Assembly: GCA_024276425.1 (NCBI GenBank)
Contig: JAJRXF010000124.1
Coordinates: 1-32,342, forward strand
Source: Actinomycetes bacterium
GTDB taxonomy: Bacteria > Actinomycetota > Acidimicrobiia > Acidimicrobiales > SZUA-35
Length of the DNA: 32,342 nucleotides
Reading direction: 5' to 3'
How positions within the stretch are numbered: position 1 is the stretch's first letter; the number at the start of each line of letters is the position of its first letter. The notes under the pieces were generated by a model, which was not told where the DNA came from, searched no databases, and saw only the letters and a list, made by a program, of their open reading frames with translations. This document shows positions 16,675 through 23,868 of the stretch, piece after piece. The position numbers and the translations under genes were made by a program.

Positions 16675-17337
16675 ATGACTGAGGGAACCCCACATACGCC
16701 CCAACATCCGGGCCAGTCTGGACAACCTGGCCAAGCAACCCCACCGAATCAAGCGGACGGATATCAGGACCTGCAACCCGGATATCAGCCTCCTCAGGCT
16801 CCTCCTGCGGCCTACCCGTCACCTCAGGCTCAACCACCGGGGTTCCCGGTCACGCCAGCCGCCCAGCCCTACCAGCCCTACCCCCAACAAGCCGTACCCC
16901 CACAGGGATTCCCTCAGCAGGGAAGTCCAGTGAATCCACCAAAGAAGCCGAAGGCCAAAAAGATCGCCCTCATCCTGGGCTTGGTTATCGGACTACCCGT
17001 TCTAGGAATCGGTGCCTGTTCTGCCTTTTTCTACCGAACCTTCACCGGTCCAGTCGATGAGGCCAACAGCTTCATCGCACTCCTTGATGACAAGAAGTTC
17101 GATCAGGCAATAAACGCTATTTCATCCTCGTGCCGAGGAAGTCTGACCGCCGCCGACCTATCCCAACAATGGCAAGCGGTAGAAATCGACGGGTATCGCC
17201 TAAATGGTGTCAACATCGTCAACGCGAATGCGACCGTCAGCGGCACCATCTCGGTCAACGGTGAGCCTGAGGACACCATCGAGATCACCCTAGTCAAACG
17301 CGACGGCGACTGGGAAGTGTGTTCGATGACTCGATAG
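16675..17337 (+). CDS. proline-rich single-pass membrane protein, DUF4878-like
   Basis: I do not recognise a specific function. The 220-residue product has a Pro/Gln/Gly/Tyr-rich N-terminal 90 residues, a basic stop (KKPKAKK), one membrane helix (about 97-119) and a ~100-residue extracytoplasmic domain. The last part (FIALLDDKKFDQAINAISSS, then TLVKRDGDWEVCSM) resembles small lumazine/DUF4878-type folds that follow a single helix in many actinobacterial membrane proteins. Cys153 and Cys216 could form a disulfide outside the cell. The Pro-rich tail could bind partners. It lies between yceD and rpmF on the opposite strand, splitting a gene pair that is usually adjacent, and converges on yceD with 8 bp between. 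A leaderless start is likely. Confidence 0.82.
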   Translation: MTEGTPHTPQHPGQSGQPGQATPPNQADGYQDLQPGYQPPQAPPAAYPSPQAQPPGFPVTPAAQPYQPYPQQAVPPQGFPQQGSPVNPPKKPKAKKIALILGLVIGLPVLGIGACSAFFYRTFTGPVDEANSFIALLDDKKFDQAINAISSSCRGSLTAADLSQQWQAVEIDGYRLNGVNIVNANATVSGTISVNGEPEDTIEITLVKRDGDWEVCSMTR

Positions 17338-17345
17338 GAACGTCT

Positions 17346-17876
17346 CTATTCGCCAAAGGTAAGTTCGTCCAGGCTGGCCCAGCGTGGGTCCTGACCCCGT
17401 TCGGACGCACGCTCGGCTTCGATTTGTTCAGCCGATTTCGTTGGGTACCGATCCGGATCTGGGCCTTGGCAATCCGCCCGACACAATGGCACGAGAGGTA
17501 AAGCCAATGCAATGGCATCGTGTACCACCGGTACGAGATCCAAGGTATTGTCGGTTAACTCGATAATGTCGGAATCGGCCGGGGCAGGGGATTGGAAGAT
17601 TTCATCAATGTCGACTCGCGACCGACCGTTAACCAGATCGAGACATCGTCGACACTCACCTTCCCACGAAAAGGAAACGGAACCGACGATGGAGACGCCC
17701 CGCTCAATCGACTCGATGACGACTGAACCTGTTACCGGATCAGCCGTGGTTCGGCTCGAGACCACTTCGACAGGATCGAACAGATAGTCAATCTCAACTA
17801 TCCGTCGTTGACCGAGACCTCGGCGAAGGTCGGCCACATTGATAGGGTGCCGCTTGGTCATCTTTGGCTGCATCAC
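17346..17876 (-). CDS. YceD/DUF177 family protein
   Basis: YceD (DUF177) proteins support 23S rRNA accumulation and are usually co-transcribed with rpmF. The 176-residue protein shows the family pattern: VEIDYLFDPVE early, GSVSFSWEGECRRCLDLVNG in the middle (Cys-x2-Cys), and PLVPLCRADCQGPDPDRYP (Cys-x3-Cys), which could form a metal site. The start may be GTG 17876 or the next codon, ATG 17873; ATG 17861 is also possible. It follows the DivIVA-like gene by 21 bp on the same strand. Mycobacteria show the same DivIVA-like/DUF177/rnc neighbourhood (the SepIVA region), supporting the call. Confidence 0.88.
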   Translation of the reverse strand: MMQPKMTKRHPINVADLRRGLGQRRIVEIDYLFDPVEVVSSRTTADPVTGSVVIESIERGVSIVGSVSFSWEGECRRCLDLVNGRSRVDIDEIFQSPAPADSDIIELTDNTLDLVPVVHDAIALALPLVPLCRADCQGPDPDRYPTKSAEQIEAERASERGQDPRWASLDELTFGE

Positions 17877-17897
17877 ATCCGAACCCGCCTGATCGAC

Positions 17898-18452
17898 TCA
17901 GAGAGGCTCGGCGAAGGGATCATCACCCTCCGAAAGTTTCGTACCGTCGGTGCTGGCTGGCCCAAGCAGTTTCTCTCGTCCGGCGTTGACCGTTTTTTGA
18001 GTCTTCTCCAAGATGATCTCAAAACTGGCGAGTTTCTGGTCACAGTAGTCTTCGACTTGCCGCCGCAGAAGGCGAGACTCTGTCCTGGCCTCCCCAACGA
18101 TTTGTCGTGCTCGTTCTTCCGCAACTCGCATTACCTCTTGGCGCTCAATCATTCGGGTGACCTGATCACGCCCTTGGTCAATGATCTCGTCTCGTTCCCG
18201 ACGAGCACCAGCAAGGAACTCTTCCTTCTCCTTCAACAACCACTGAGCCGCCCTCATTTCCTCGGGAAGTTCATCCCTGGCCTGTTCTAGTATGTCAAGC
18301 AGGTCATCTCTATTGACCTTAACCGTGGTTGACATTGGCAAGGGCCTACTTCGAGCCACCATGTCAATGGCTTCCTCCAACAGTTCCTCGATCGTTGGTT
18401 GAGGCCCCTGGGGCTGGGTTGCGTCCGGCGGAGGGGGAAGGTCGCTCATCAC
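17898..18452 (-). CDS. DivIVA/SepIVA-like coiled-coil protein
   Basis: The 184-residue protein has a short Pro-rich head, EELLEEAIDMVARSRPLPMS (about 22-41), NRDDLLDILEQARDELPEEM and a long charged helix (about 60-165: ERDEIIDQGRDQVTRMIER, ERARQIVGEARTESRLLRRQ) characteristic of DivIVA-related and F-ATPase b-subunit-like coiled coils. By position beside a DUF177 gene it corresponds to mycobacterial SepIVA, a cell-division factor. No membrane helix is seen. Its ATG overlaps the coaD stop by four bases, so it is coupled to coaD. Which polarity or division partner it binds is not visible. Confidence 0.78.
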   Translation of the reverse strand: MMSDLPPPPDATQPQGPQPTIEELLEEAIDMVARSRPLPMSTTVKVNRDDLLDILEQARDELPEEMRAAQWLLKEKEEFLAGARRERDEIIDQGRDQVTRMIERQEVMRVAEERARQIVGEARTESRLLRRQVEDYCDQKLASFEIILEKTQKTVNAGREKLLGPASTDGTKLSEGDDPFAEPL

Positions 18453-18925
18453 TTCAACTTTCTTGCCATGGCCTGTCCAACGACGCTCGGCACGGTCTTG
18501 CTCACGTCGCCACCCATGGTGGCTATCTGGCGGACATAGGTGCTCGCCACGCGGGCCGAAGCCCCAATGGCTGGCATAAACACCGTGCGAACGCCGCCCG
18601 TTACCAGATTCATGTGGGCCTGAGCCATCTCATCGGCCAGGTCACCACCACCGCGAAGACCCTTTAGAATGACGTTGGCTCCACAATCCTTAGCCGCCGC
18701 GGTGACCAGGCCAGAGAACAGGCACACCGACACGTTTCCGAAGATCTCCGTGCAGCTTTCAATGAGTTCTCCCCGCTCTTGCGGGGTGAAAAAGCCTGAG
18801 GTCTTGGTCGGGTGGTAGCCAATTCCAACAACAACCGACTCAAATACTGACGAGGCAGCCTCGATTACTGCAAGGTGACCGTTGTGGATCGGATCAAATG
18901 AACCTGGGTAAAGAGCGACGGTCAT
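18449..18925 (-). CDS. coaD: phosphopantetheine adenylyltransferase
   Basis: CoaD makes dephospho-CoA from ATP and 4'-phosphopantetheine. The 158-residue product has YPGSFDPIHNGHL (6-18), the T/HxGH nucleotidyltransferase signature, LKGLRGGGDLADEM (87-100) where most CoaD proteins have RGLRAVSDFEYE, and GGDVSKTVPSVV (138-149). The Ser-rich adenylate-contact motif ISSSLVRE is VASTYVRQ here. The active-site His pair and the overall length are normal, so I expect an active enzyme with divergent substrate-side residues. It lies downstream of rsmD, the usual rsmD-coaD pair (about 90 bp apart), and overlaps the DivIVA-like gene. Confidence 0.94.
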   Translation of the reverse strand: MTVALYPGSFDPIHNGHLAVIEAASSVFESVVVGIGYHPTKTSGFFTPQERGELIESCTEIFGNVSVCLFSGLVTAAAKDCGANVILKGLRGGGDLADEMAQAHMNLVTGGVRTVFMPAIGASARVASTYVRQIATMGGDVSKTVPSVVGQAMARKLK

Positions 18926-19013
18926 GAGCAGTGGTCTTTCGATGACAAGAAAGTCTTCATAGTGCGGCGCGTCAGACGTGCCAAAAGCGGGCCTCCGCCA
19001 GGAGACCCGAAGT

Positions 19014-19544
19014 CTAGCCCCTGTCGCCCGGATCGGAACGAGCGATCAGGATCTTGGCTCGACCATAGTTGCGACGGCGAACTTCAACCCAGCCGGGAAC
19101 CAAGTCGATTTCACGTTCGGCATGGCCTACCAGGATGTCGGACTTAACCGAGCTAAGGAGATCTCGCCAGAGGTCAAGCCGGTATGGGGGGTCACAGAAT
19201 GCGATGTCAACCAAACCCAGCCTCGGCACGACCCGTTGGACCGGGCTGGTCACGATGGTGGACCGATCGCCAAATCCCAAAGTCTCCAGATTCTTCTCGA
19301 TGGCGGCTACCGCGGCCCTATCTTGCTCGACAAAGGTGACCCGGTCTGCCCCTCGACTCAGACATTCCAATCCGAAGGATCCACTTCCCGCAAACAGGTC
19401 GATCACGATCCGACCCTCCACCCCCCCGAGGCTTGCCAACATGTTAAATATGCCCTCCTTAGCCCTATCACCAATAGGGCGGGTCCCCTGTCCGGGCGGG
19501 GCTACAAGCTTTCGACCACGGGCGGAACCAGCAATTATTCGCAC
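19014..19544 (-). CDS. rsmD: 16S rRNA (guanine966-N2)-methyltransferase RsmD
   Basis: RsmD methylates 16S rRNA in the small subunit. The 176-residue protein begins MRIIAGSARGRKLVAP, has the SAM-binding loop DLFAGSGSFGLE (49-60), FVEQDRAA (71-78) and the catalytic CDPPY (117-121). Length is normal. GTG 19544 is preceded six bases upstream by TAGTGT, consistent with leaderless transcription. It diverges from the 55-codon zinc-ribbon-like gene across 60 bp. A long open frame antisense to it is a shadow, and only the unrelated last 55 codons of that frame, beyond rsmD, are kept as a gene. Confidence 0.95.
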   Translation of the reverse strand: MRIIAGSARGRKLVAPPGQGTRPIGDRAKEGIFNMLASLGGVEGRIVIDLFAGSGSFGLECLSRGADRVTFVEQDRAAVAAIEKNLETLGFGDRSTIVTSPVQRVVPRLGLVDIAFCDPPYRLDLWRDLLSSVKSDILVGHAEREIDLVPGWVEVRRRNYGRAKILIARSDPGDRG

Positions 19545-19550
19545 CCTGGA

Positions 19551-19556
19551 ACACTA
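19551..19556 (-). promoter_or_regulatory. putative -10 box of leaderless rsmD mRNA
   Basis: TAGTGT on the minus strand ends six bases before GTG 19544. Confidence 0.5.
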
Positions 19557-19592
19557 TCGTTGAGGCTTCGAGCGCACGTCCAACCCAACCCA

Positions 19593-19598
19593 TACACT
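19593..19598 (+). promoter_or_regulatory. putative -10 box of leaderless small-gene mRNA
   Basis: TACACT ends six bases before ATG 19605, with no ribosome binding site between. Confidence 0.5.
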
Positions 19599-19604
19599 CC
19601 AGCC

Positions 19605-19772
19605 ATGCCCATCCCGGATCATGAGATCGTGTGCGTCGACTGTGGCGGGACGTGTTATCCCCTCGGTTGGTACCCCGGCGATGGACCGTTGGAAACCGGA
19701 ACGATTCTCCCCTATCGGTGCAAGGACTGCCTTGATCGCTGGGACATCGTGGTTGGCGACGACGCCAACTAA
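19605..19772 (+). CDS. small protein with two CxxC pairs (zinc-ribbon-like)
   Basis: I know no named family. The 55-residue protein starts MPIPDHEIVCVDCGGTCYPL and has Cys-x2-Cys (CVDC, about 10-13), a further Cys17, then YRCKDCLDRWDIV (second Cys-x2-Cys at about 39-42). Two CxxC pairs about 26 residues apart form a typical zinc ribbon of DNA-, RNA- or protein-binding modules. The compact Cys spacing, a balanced amino-acid composition and the upstream -10-like box argue that it is real rather than a chance frame. It diverges from rsmD and converges on recG. The longer frame upstream of ATG 19605 overlaps rsmD antisense and is rejected. Confidence 0.7.
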   Translation: MPIPDHEIVCVDCGGTCYPLGWYPGDGPLETGTILPYRCKDCLDRWDIVVGDDAN

Positions 19773-19786
19773 GGCTCCCACCCAAC

Positions 19787-19861
19787 CCACCAACTCACGA
19801 TCCACCAACTCACGATCCACCAACTCACGATCCACCAACTCACGATCCACCAACTCACGAT
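19787..19861. repeat. five perfect 15-bp tandem repeats
   Basis: CCACCAACTCACGAT is repeated five times without change. It lies just past the stop of the small Cys-rich gene, in the gap before recG. Identical copies suggest recent expansion by slippage. There are no spacers, so it is not a CRISPR array. Confidence 0.97.
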
Positions 19862-19893
19862 CCGGGCCGCCCACCGGCTTTTCACCGTTCGTT

Positions 19894-19931
19894 GTCGCGT
19901 TTTCGACCCACGAATGGGTCGAAAGCGCGAC
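19894..19931. terminator. 17-bp stem, CGAA loop; possible bidirectional terminator
   Basis: Arms 19894-19910 and 19915-19931 pair over 17 bp around loop CGAA, with one G-U pair in plus-strand RNA (an A-C mismatch in minus-strand RNA). It lies between convergent genes, the small Cys-rich gene and recG. No U-run follows on either side, so it is not a classical intrinsic terminator. A 12-bp word, GCGCCCTTCCAA, recurs nearby at 19952-19963 and 19979-19990. The gap 19773-20002 holds nothing else I can identify. Confidence 0.45.
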
Positions 19932-20002
19932 AGGGAACCGGGAACAGCCGAGCGCCCTTCCAAACCAGGCAAAGCCAGGCGCCCTTCCAAGCGATCAAGC
20001 AA

Positions 20003-22195
20003 TCAGCCCTTCATGAGAAACTCGGCCTCAGCTTCGTCAACGAAGAGTCCCAGCTCCGAGGCAAGCGACTGGTTTGTTGCCAGGCCCGGATCCGAGTCGA
20101 TCAACTCGATTGCCGCTCGCCGTGCGTTGGCAACCATCTTGCGATCACGACGGAGTGAAGCCAGTTTGAGATCGTTGCGACCCTTTTGACGTTCGCCAAG
20201 AATAGTTCCTTCACCCCGCAAGTCCAGGTCAACCTCGGCCAGTTCAAACCCATCGGTTGAAGCAACGAGAGCCTCAAGTCTTGACTCACCATCGGGGGTT
20301 GCGGCCTCGCCGACCAACCAACAGGTTGAAGCGTAAGCCCCTCGGCCAACACGTCCTCTGAGTTGGTGAAGTTGGGCAATTCCGAAGCGATCAGCATCCA
20401 GGATGACCATGACGGTTGAATTCGGAACATCAACTCCAACCTCGATAACGGTTGTTGCCACCAAAACATCAAGGTGGCCGTCGCGGAACCGTCCCATTGT
20501 CTGGTCCTTGTCCGAGGGCTGCATCCGACCATGAAGTAGGCCAACGGCGAGGCCAGAGAGTTCGACGTTCCTTAGTCGATCATAGGTTTCCTCCGCCGAC
20601 GCGACCTCAAGCTTGTGCGACTCATCTATCAGGGGACACACCACATAGGCCTGACGCCCGGCGGCGATCTCCAAACGAACCTCGGCCCACATCGCTTCAA
20701 GGTCAAGGCTGGCAGTCGCCCCTTCCCCTCCATCAAGCGAACCGCTGGCCCGGACCCAGCGGGTAACGATCGGAGTTCTCCCCGGTGGCATCTCGTCTAG
20801 CACTGAAACATCAAGGTCTCCATAGACAGTCATGGCTGCAGTACGTGGAATCGGTGTGGCCGTCATCACCAGAACGTCGGGCACAACCTCGCCGTCTGTC
20901 TTGTCCCTTAGCGCCGCCCGCTGCTCAACCCCGAAACGGTGCTGCTCATCGATCACAACCACACCGAGCGAGTCAAACATCAACGTTGGTTCGATCAGGG
21001 CATGGGTTCCAATCACGATGTCAATCTGTCCGAGAAGCACCTCACCCAGAATCCGTCGGCGATCAGCCGTCGATGTCCGGTTTGACAACATCTCAACCTT
21101 GAGCGGTCTTTCTCCTAGTAGCGTCGATGGATCAGAGACCTGGAGATCTCCGAGGAGCGCTCGGATGCCGCTGTAGTGCTGCTCAGCGAGAACCTCGGTT
21201 GGCGCCATAAGCGCCGCCTGATGCCCACCATCGACCGCAGCCAGCATGGCCGCCACCGCAACGAGCGTCTTACCCGAACCAACGTCTCCCTGGAGCAGAC
21301 GGTGCATTGGGATGGATCGGGCGAGGTCGGAGAAAATCTCGTCTATGACACGAGACTGCGCTCCAGTTAAGGCGAATGGGAGGGACTGGCGGAACCGCGC
21401 TACCAGTGGGCCATCGGTTCGGTGCTCAAGCCCGACCTCCGTGGCCTCCAGCGCCCGTTTACGCAACACCAGTGCCAACTGCATCCGGAACAACTCATCA
21501 AATACCAACCGCCGACGGGCAGCCATTGCCTCGGCCATGGAGTCCGGAGTGTGAATACCACGAAGAGCGGCCTCACGGTCGACAAAGTCGTACTCGTCGA
21601 GAATCCACATTGGCAATGGATCGGCGAGGCCCCGACCCTTTGGTGGCAGGGTTCTGCGAAGGGTCTCAGCGATGAATCCAGCAATATCCCAACTATGAAG
21701 CTTGCTCTTTTCCGACTGGGGGTAGACAGGAATAATCTTGCCCGTCTTGTCCCCAACCAGATCGACCACGGGGTTTGCCATCTGACGTTGACCCCGAAAG
21801 TACTTGATCTTGCCGAAGATCATGGCCTCGCGGCCAACTCCTAGCTGACGCTCGCGCCACGCCTGGTTGAAAAAGGTCAGGGCCAGATCGGAATGGCCAT
21901 CGGTCACCGTAATGTTCACAATCACCTTGCCCCCTCGAATTCGACGCGAGGTCGACTTGGTAACGGTTACTAGCACCGATGCCTCTTCGTTCTCATCCAT
22001 CTCAGCGATGCGTCGCTCCTTGGTGCGGTCCAGGTAGCGTCGCGGATAGAAGGTCAAAAGATCGAAAAGGGATCGGACCTCGACCTTGGCCAATCCCTTG
22101 GCCTTCTTTTCGCCCACCCCAGTCAACTTCTCAACCGAGATAGCATCGAGTTCGGCCAGAGTGATTCGAGATCGTGAAGCTGACACTTCAATCAC
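20003..22195 (-). CDS. recG: ATP-dependent DNA helicase RecG
   Basis: RecG remodels stalled replication forks and branched DNA. The 730-residue protein has an N-terminal wedge/OB domain (LTGVGEKKAKGLAKVEV, LLTFYPRRYLDRT), Walker A GDVGSGKT in LLQGDVGSGKTLVAVAAML, motif II VVIDEQHRFGVEQR, motif III MTATPIPRTAAMTVYGDLDV, and motifs IV-VI (VGLLHGRMQPSDKD, ATTVIEVGVDVPN, QLRGRVGRG), with a normal C-terminus. The GTG at 22195 overlaps the upstream DhaL/FakA-like stop (GTGA). A FakA-like gene next to recG is a common actinobacterial and Firmicutes arrangement. Length is normal. Confidence 0.97.
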   Translation of the reverse strand: MIEVSASRSRITLAELDAISVEKLTGVGEKKAKGLAKVEVRSLFDLLTFYPRRYLDRTKERRIAEMDENEEASVLVTVTKSTSRRIRGGKVIVNITVTDGHSDLALTFFNQAWRERQLGVGREAMIFGKIKYFRGQRQMANPVVDLVGDKTGKIIPVYPQSEKSKLHSWDIAGFIAETLRRTLPPKGRGLADPLPMWILDEYDFVDREAALRGIHTPDSMAEAMAARRRLVFDELFRMQLALVLRKRALEATEVGLEHRTDGPLVARFRQSLPFALTGAQSRVIDEIFSDLARSIPMHRLLQGDVGSGKTLVAVAAMLAAVDGGHQAALMAPTEVLAEQHYSGIRALLGDLQVSDPSTLLGERPLKVEMLSNRTSTADRRRILGEVLLGQIDIVIGTHALIEPTLMFDSLGVVVIDEQHRFGVEQRAALRDKTDGEVVPDVLVMTATPIPRTAAMTVYGDLDVSVLDEMPPGRTPIVTRWVRASGSLDGGEGATASLDLEAMWAEVRLEIAAGRQAYVVCPLIDESHKLEVASAEETYDRLRNVELSGLAVGLLHGRMQPSDKDQTMGRFRDGHLDVLVATTVIEVGVDVPNSTVMVILDADRFGIAQLHQLRGRVGRGAYASTCWLVGEAATPDGESRLEALVASTDGFELAEVDLDLRGEGTILGERQKGRNDLKLASLRRDRKMVANARRAAIELIDSDPGLATNQSLASELGLFVDEAEAEFLMKG

Positions 22196-23121
22196 ATCCG
22201 ACCGGCTCTTGTTTCGAGCAGGGCCTCTACTCGAATGTTGAACGGTCTCAAACCAAGAATTGCCTCGATGACTTCGCCAATTTCTGGAGCATGAACATGA
22301 GCAGCCAGCGTGTCGCCATCGCTGGCGACAACTACGTCGCTGCCAAATGCCCGAAGCATTTCCTGGAGATGATCCGCGCTCTCGACCGTCTCAAGTGCAC
22401 AGTTGAACTGGAGTTCATAGCCAACCACCACCTGGACAGCCACCGGGTCGGCATCACCTTTCCTTCTGGCCGGTCGGGTAACGACACGATCGGCAATGGT
22501 GAACTCGGGCTCGTTGGAAACCACATCGGCCAGAGCCCCTAGGAAAAGCGACAGTGCGACACCACCAGCATCGACCACCCCGTGGTGGGTGAGTACATCG
22601 AGCTGAAACTGAGTTCGAATCACTGCTTGGTCAGCCCGAGAGGCTGCATCAATGAGGGTTTGGGGCACCGTTGTTCCGGTTGCGCGAGCCGCGGCATCGG
22701 CCACCGTAAGAATTGTTCCCTCCTCGGGCGTATCCACTGCAGCTCTCGCTTTGACCGCGCCGGCCTGAAGGGCCCCGACCCACTCTTCGGGCCAGGGGTC
22801 TTCGACGATTTCGTCAAAGAACCCCGTTAGGTACTGGCCAAGGATCAACCCACTGTTTCCTCGGGAGGACCTCAGGGCAACTTGACCAACCGTCCGAACA
22901 AGTTTGGCTAGATCATCTGGGGGTTCAGAGCCGACTTCGTTGACGATCGACTCGATTGTCTTTCGAACGTTTGTGCCAGTATCTCGATCGGCGACAGGGA
23001 AAACGTTGAGTTCGTTAAGGCGAGTCTCGGCCCTCGCTGCCCGCCGGGCAAAACGCTGAAGAGTCTGTACCAGGTGATCCGCAGTCCGCACGCGATGCAC
23101 GCTAGCCCAGGGCAACGACAA
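22192..23121 (-). CDS. DhaL/FakA-like kinase-family protein, short form
   Basis: FakA binds fatty acids with FakB and phosphorylates them; its N-terminal domain is DhaL-type. Here the DhaL signature reads LNELNVFPVADRDTGTNV instead of the usual DGDTGTNM: the two Asp are kept and Gly is Arg. RSSRGNSGLILGQYLTGF and VVDAGGVALSLFLGAL also fit. After ~200 residues comes the FakA middle domain (VVVGYELQFNCALETVESAD, then DTLAAHVHAPEIGEVIEAIL). The C-terminal ~200 residues of full FakA are missing, so the 309-residue protein lacks one domain. The open frame starts at TTG 23121; GTG 23100 or 23091 may be the true start. It overlaps recG by four bases. Confidence 0.8.
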   Translation of the reverse strand: MSLPWASVHRVRTADHLVQTLQRFARRAARAETRLNELNVFPVADRDTGTNVRKTIESIVNEVGSEPPDDLAKLVRTVGQVALRSSRGNSGLILGQYLTGFFDEIVEDPWPEEWVGALQAGAVKARAAVDTPEEGTILTVADAAARATGTTVPQTLIDAASRADQAVIRTQFQLDVLTHHGVVDAGGVALSLFLGALADVVSNEPEFTIADRVVTRPARRKGDADPVAVQVVVGYELQFNCALETVESADHLQEMLRAFGSDVVVASDGDTLAAHVHAPEIGEVIEAILGLRPFNIRVEALLETRAGRM

Positions 23122-23136
23122 CGGTGGCCACAGACC

Positions 23137-23868
23137 TCAGCTAACAGGGTTATCTGACACCTGGATGCTGCCCGAACCGAAGCGGAGCCATCCCAAAGTT
23201 GCACCAGCCAAACCAGCAACAATGAGGGACAGCACATGAGGTCTAGTGAGGCCCCCGCCCAGCTTCGGCAACCAAAACGAAGCGATCGAACGGATGACCG
23301 AAACAGCCAACACCGAGCCAACAACGATGACCTTGGCCGTGCTCGACCTCGGCGCTCGACGTCGAGACATGCGGTGGAGGAACACCGCACTCGCCACCAC
23401 AGCTACAGCCACGATGATTCCGATAGGCAGAACTCGCGAGCTTATTCCAGCGGGTTGCAGCCCAATGGGGCTGACCGGCCCAGCACAGCCCGAACGAAAG
23501 ACACACGACGCCTCATAGACTCCATACCCCACCATGCCCAGTGGTGCGAGGTCTGCCAAGCGAACCCAACTATCGACCTGATCCCTCTTGGCGCCCCATA
23601 TCAACACAGCGACTGCAGCAAGGGCTCCAGGCCAGAAATCTACCCCGCTCCGAATGATGAGCATTTCGGCTATGCGACCCAATGAAGAACGCTCGTCGAG
23701 GACCAGAGTTGTTAGTCGGCCAAGAACGATTCCGGCTCCGGCCGCACCCAGGATGGCGTCAACAAAGCTCACCGGCGGGTCAAAACTTCCTAGCGGCCAG
23801 AAAATGGAAAGTAACGTCGGAATTCCCAGGGCCAAAAGCACACTCAGGAGCAACCCAAAGTCGATCAC
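23137..23868 (-). CDS. polytopic membrane protein, Lgt-like
   Basis: The 243-residue hydrophobic protein has about six to seven membrane helices. The stretch IRSGVDFWPGALAAVAVLIW, then SWVRLADLAPLGMVGYGVYE and CVFRSGCAGPVSPIGL recalls prolipoprotein diacylglyceryl transferase (Lgt), which has a similar GxxxGRxGCFxxGCxxG region. The conserved catalytic signature is weak, so I call it Lgt-like, not Lgt. Its start overlaps the TlpA-like gene's stop by four bases, so the two are coupled, and the DhaL/FakA-like gene follows about 16 bp on. Such a pair could handle an exported thiol- or lipid-modified substrate, which is speculation. Confidence 0.55.
   Translation of the reverse strand: MIDFGLLLSVLLALGIPTLLSIFWPLGSFDPPVSFVDAILGAAGAGIVLGRLTTLVLDERSSLGRIAEMLIIRSGVDFWPGALAAVAVLIWGAKRDQVDSWVRLADLAPLGMVGYGVYEASCVFRSGCAGPVSPIGLQPAGISSRVLPIGIIVAVAVVASAVFLHRMSRRRAPRSSTAKVIVVGSVLAVSVIRSIASFWLPKLGGGLTRPHVLSLIVAGLAGATLGWLRFGSGSIQVSDNPVS

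Noticed and set aside
18978-19604. Upstream part of a long plus-strand open frame reaching 19772
   Set aside because: It runs antisense through rsmD and has no recognisable content; only the last 55 codons, past rsmD, look like a protein.
19787-19861. Possible CRISPR array
   Set aside because: Units are contiguous 15-mers without spacers, and no cas gene is nearby.
22594-22830. Small plus-strand frame inside the FakA-like gene
   Set aside because: Antisense shadow without a credible start or motif.
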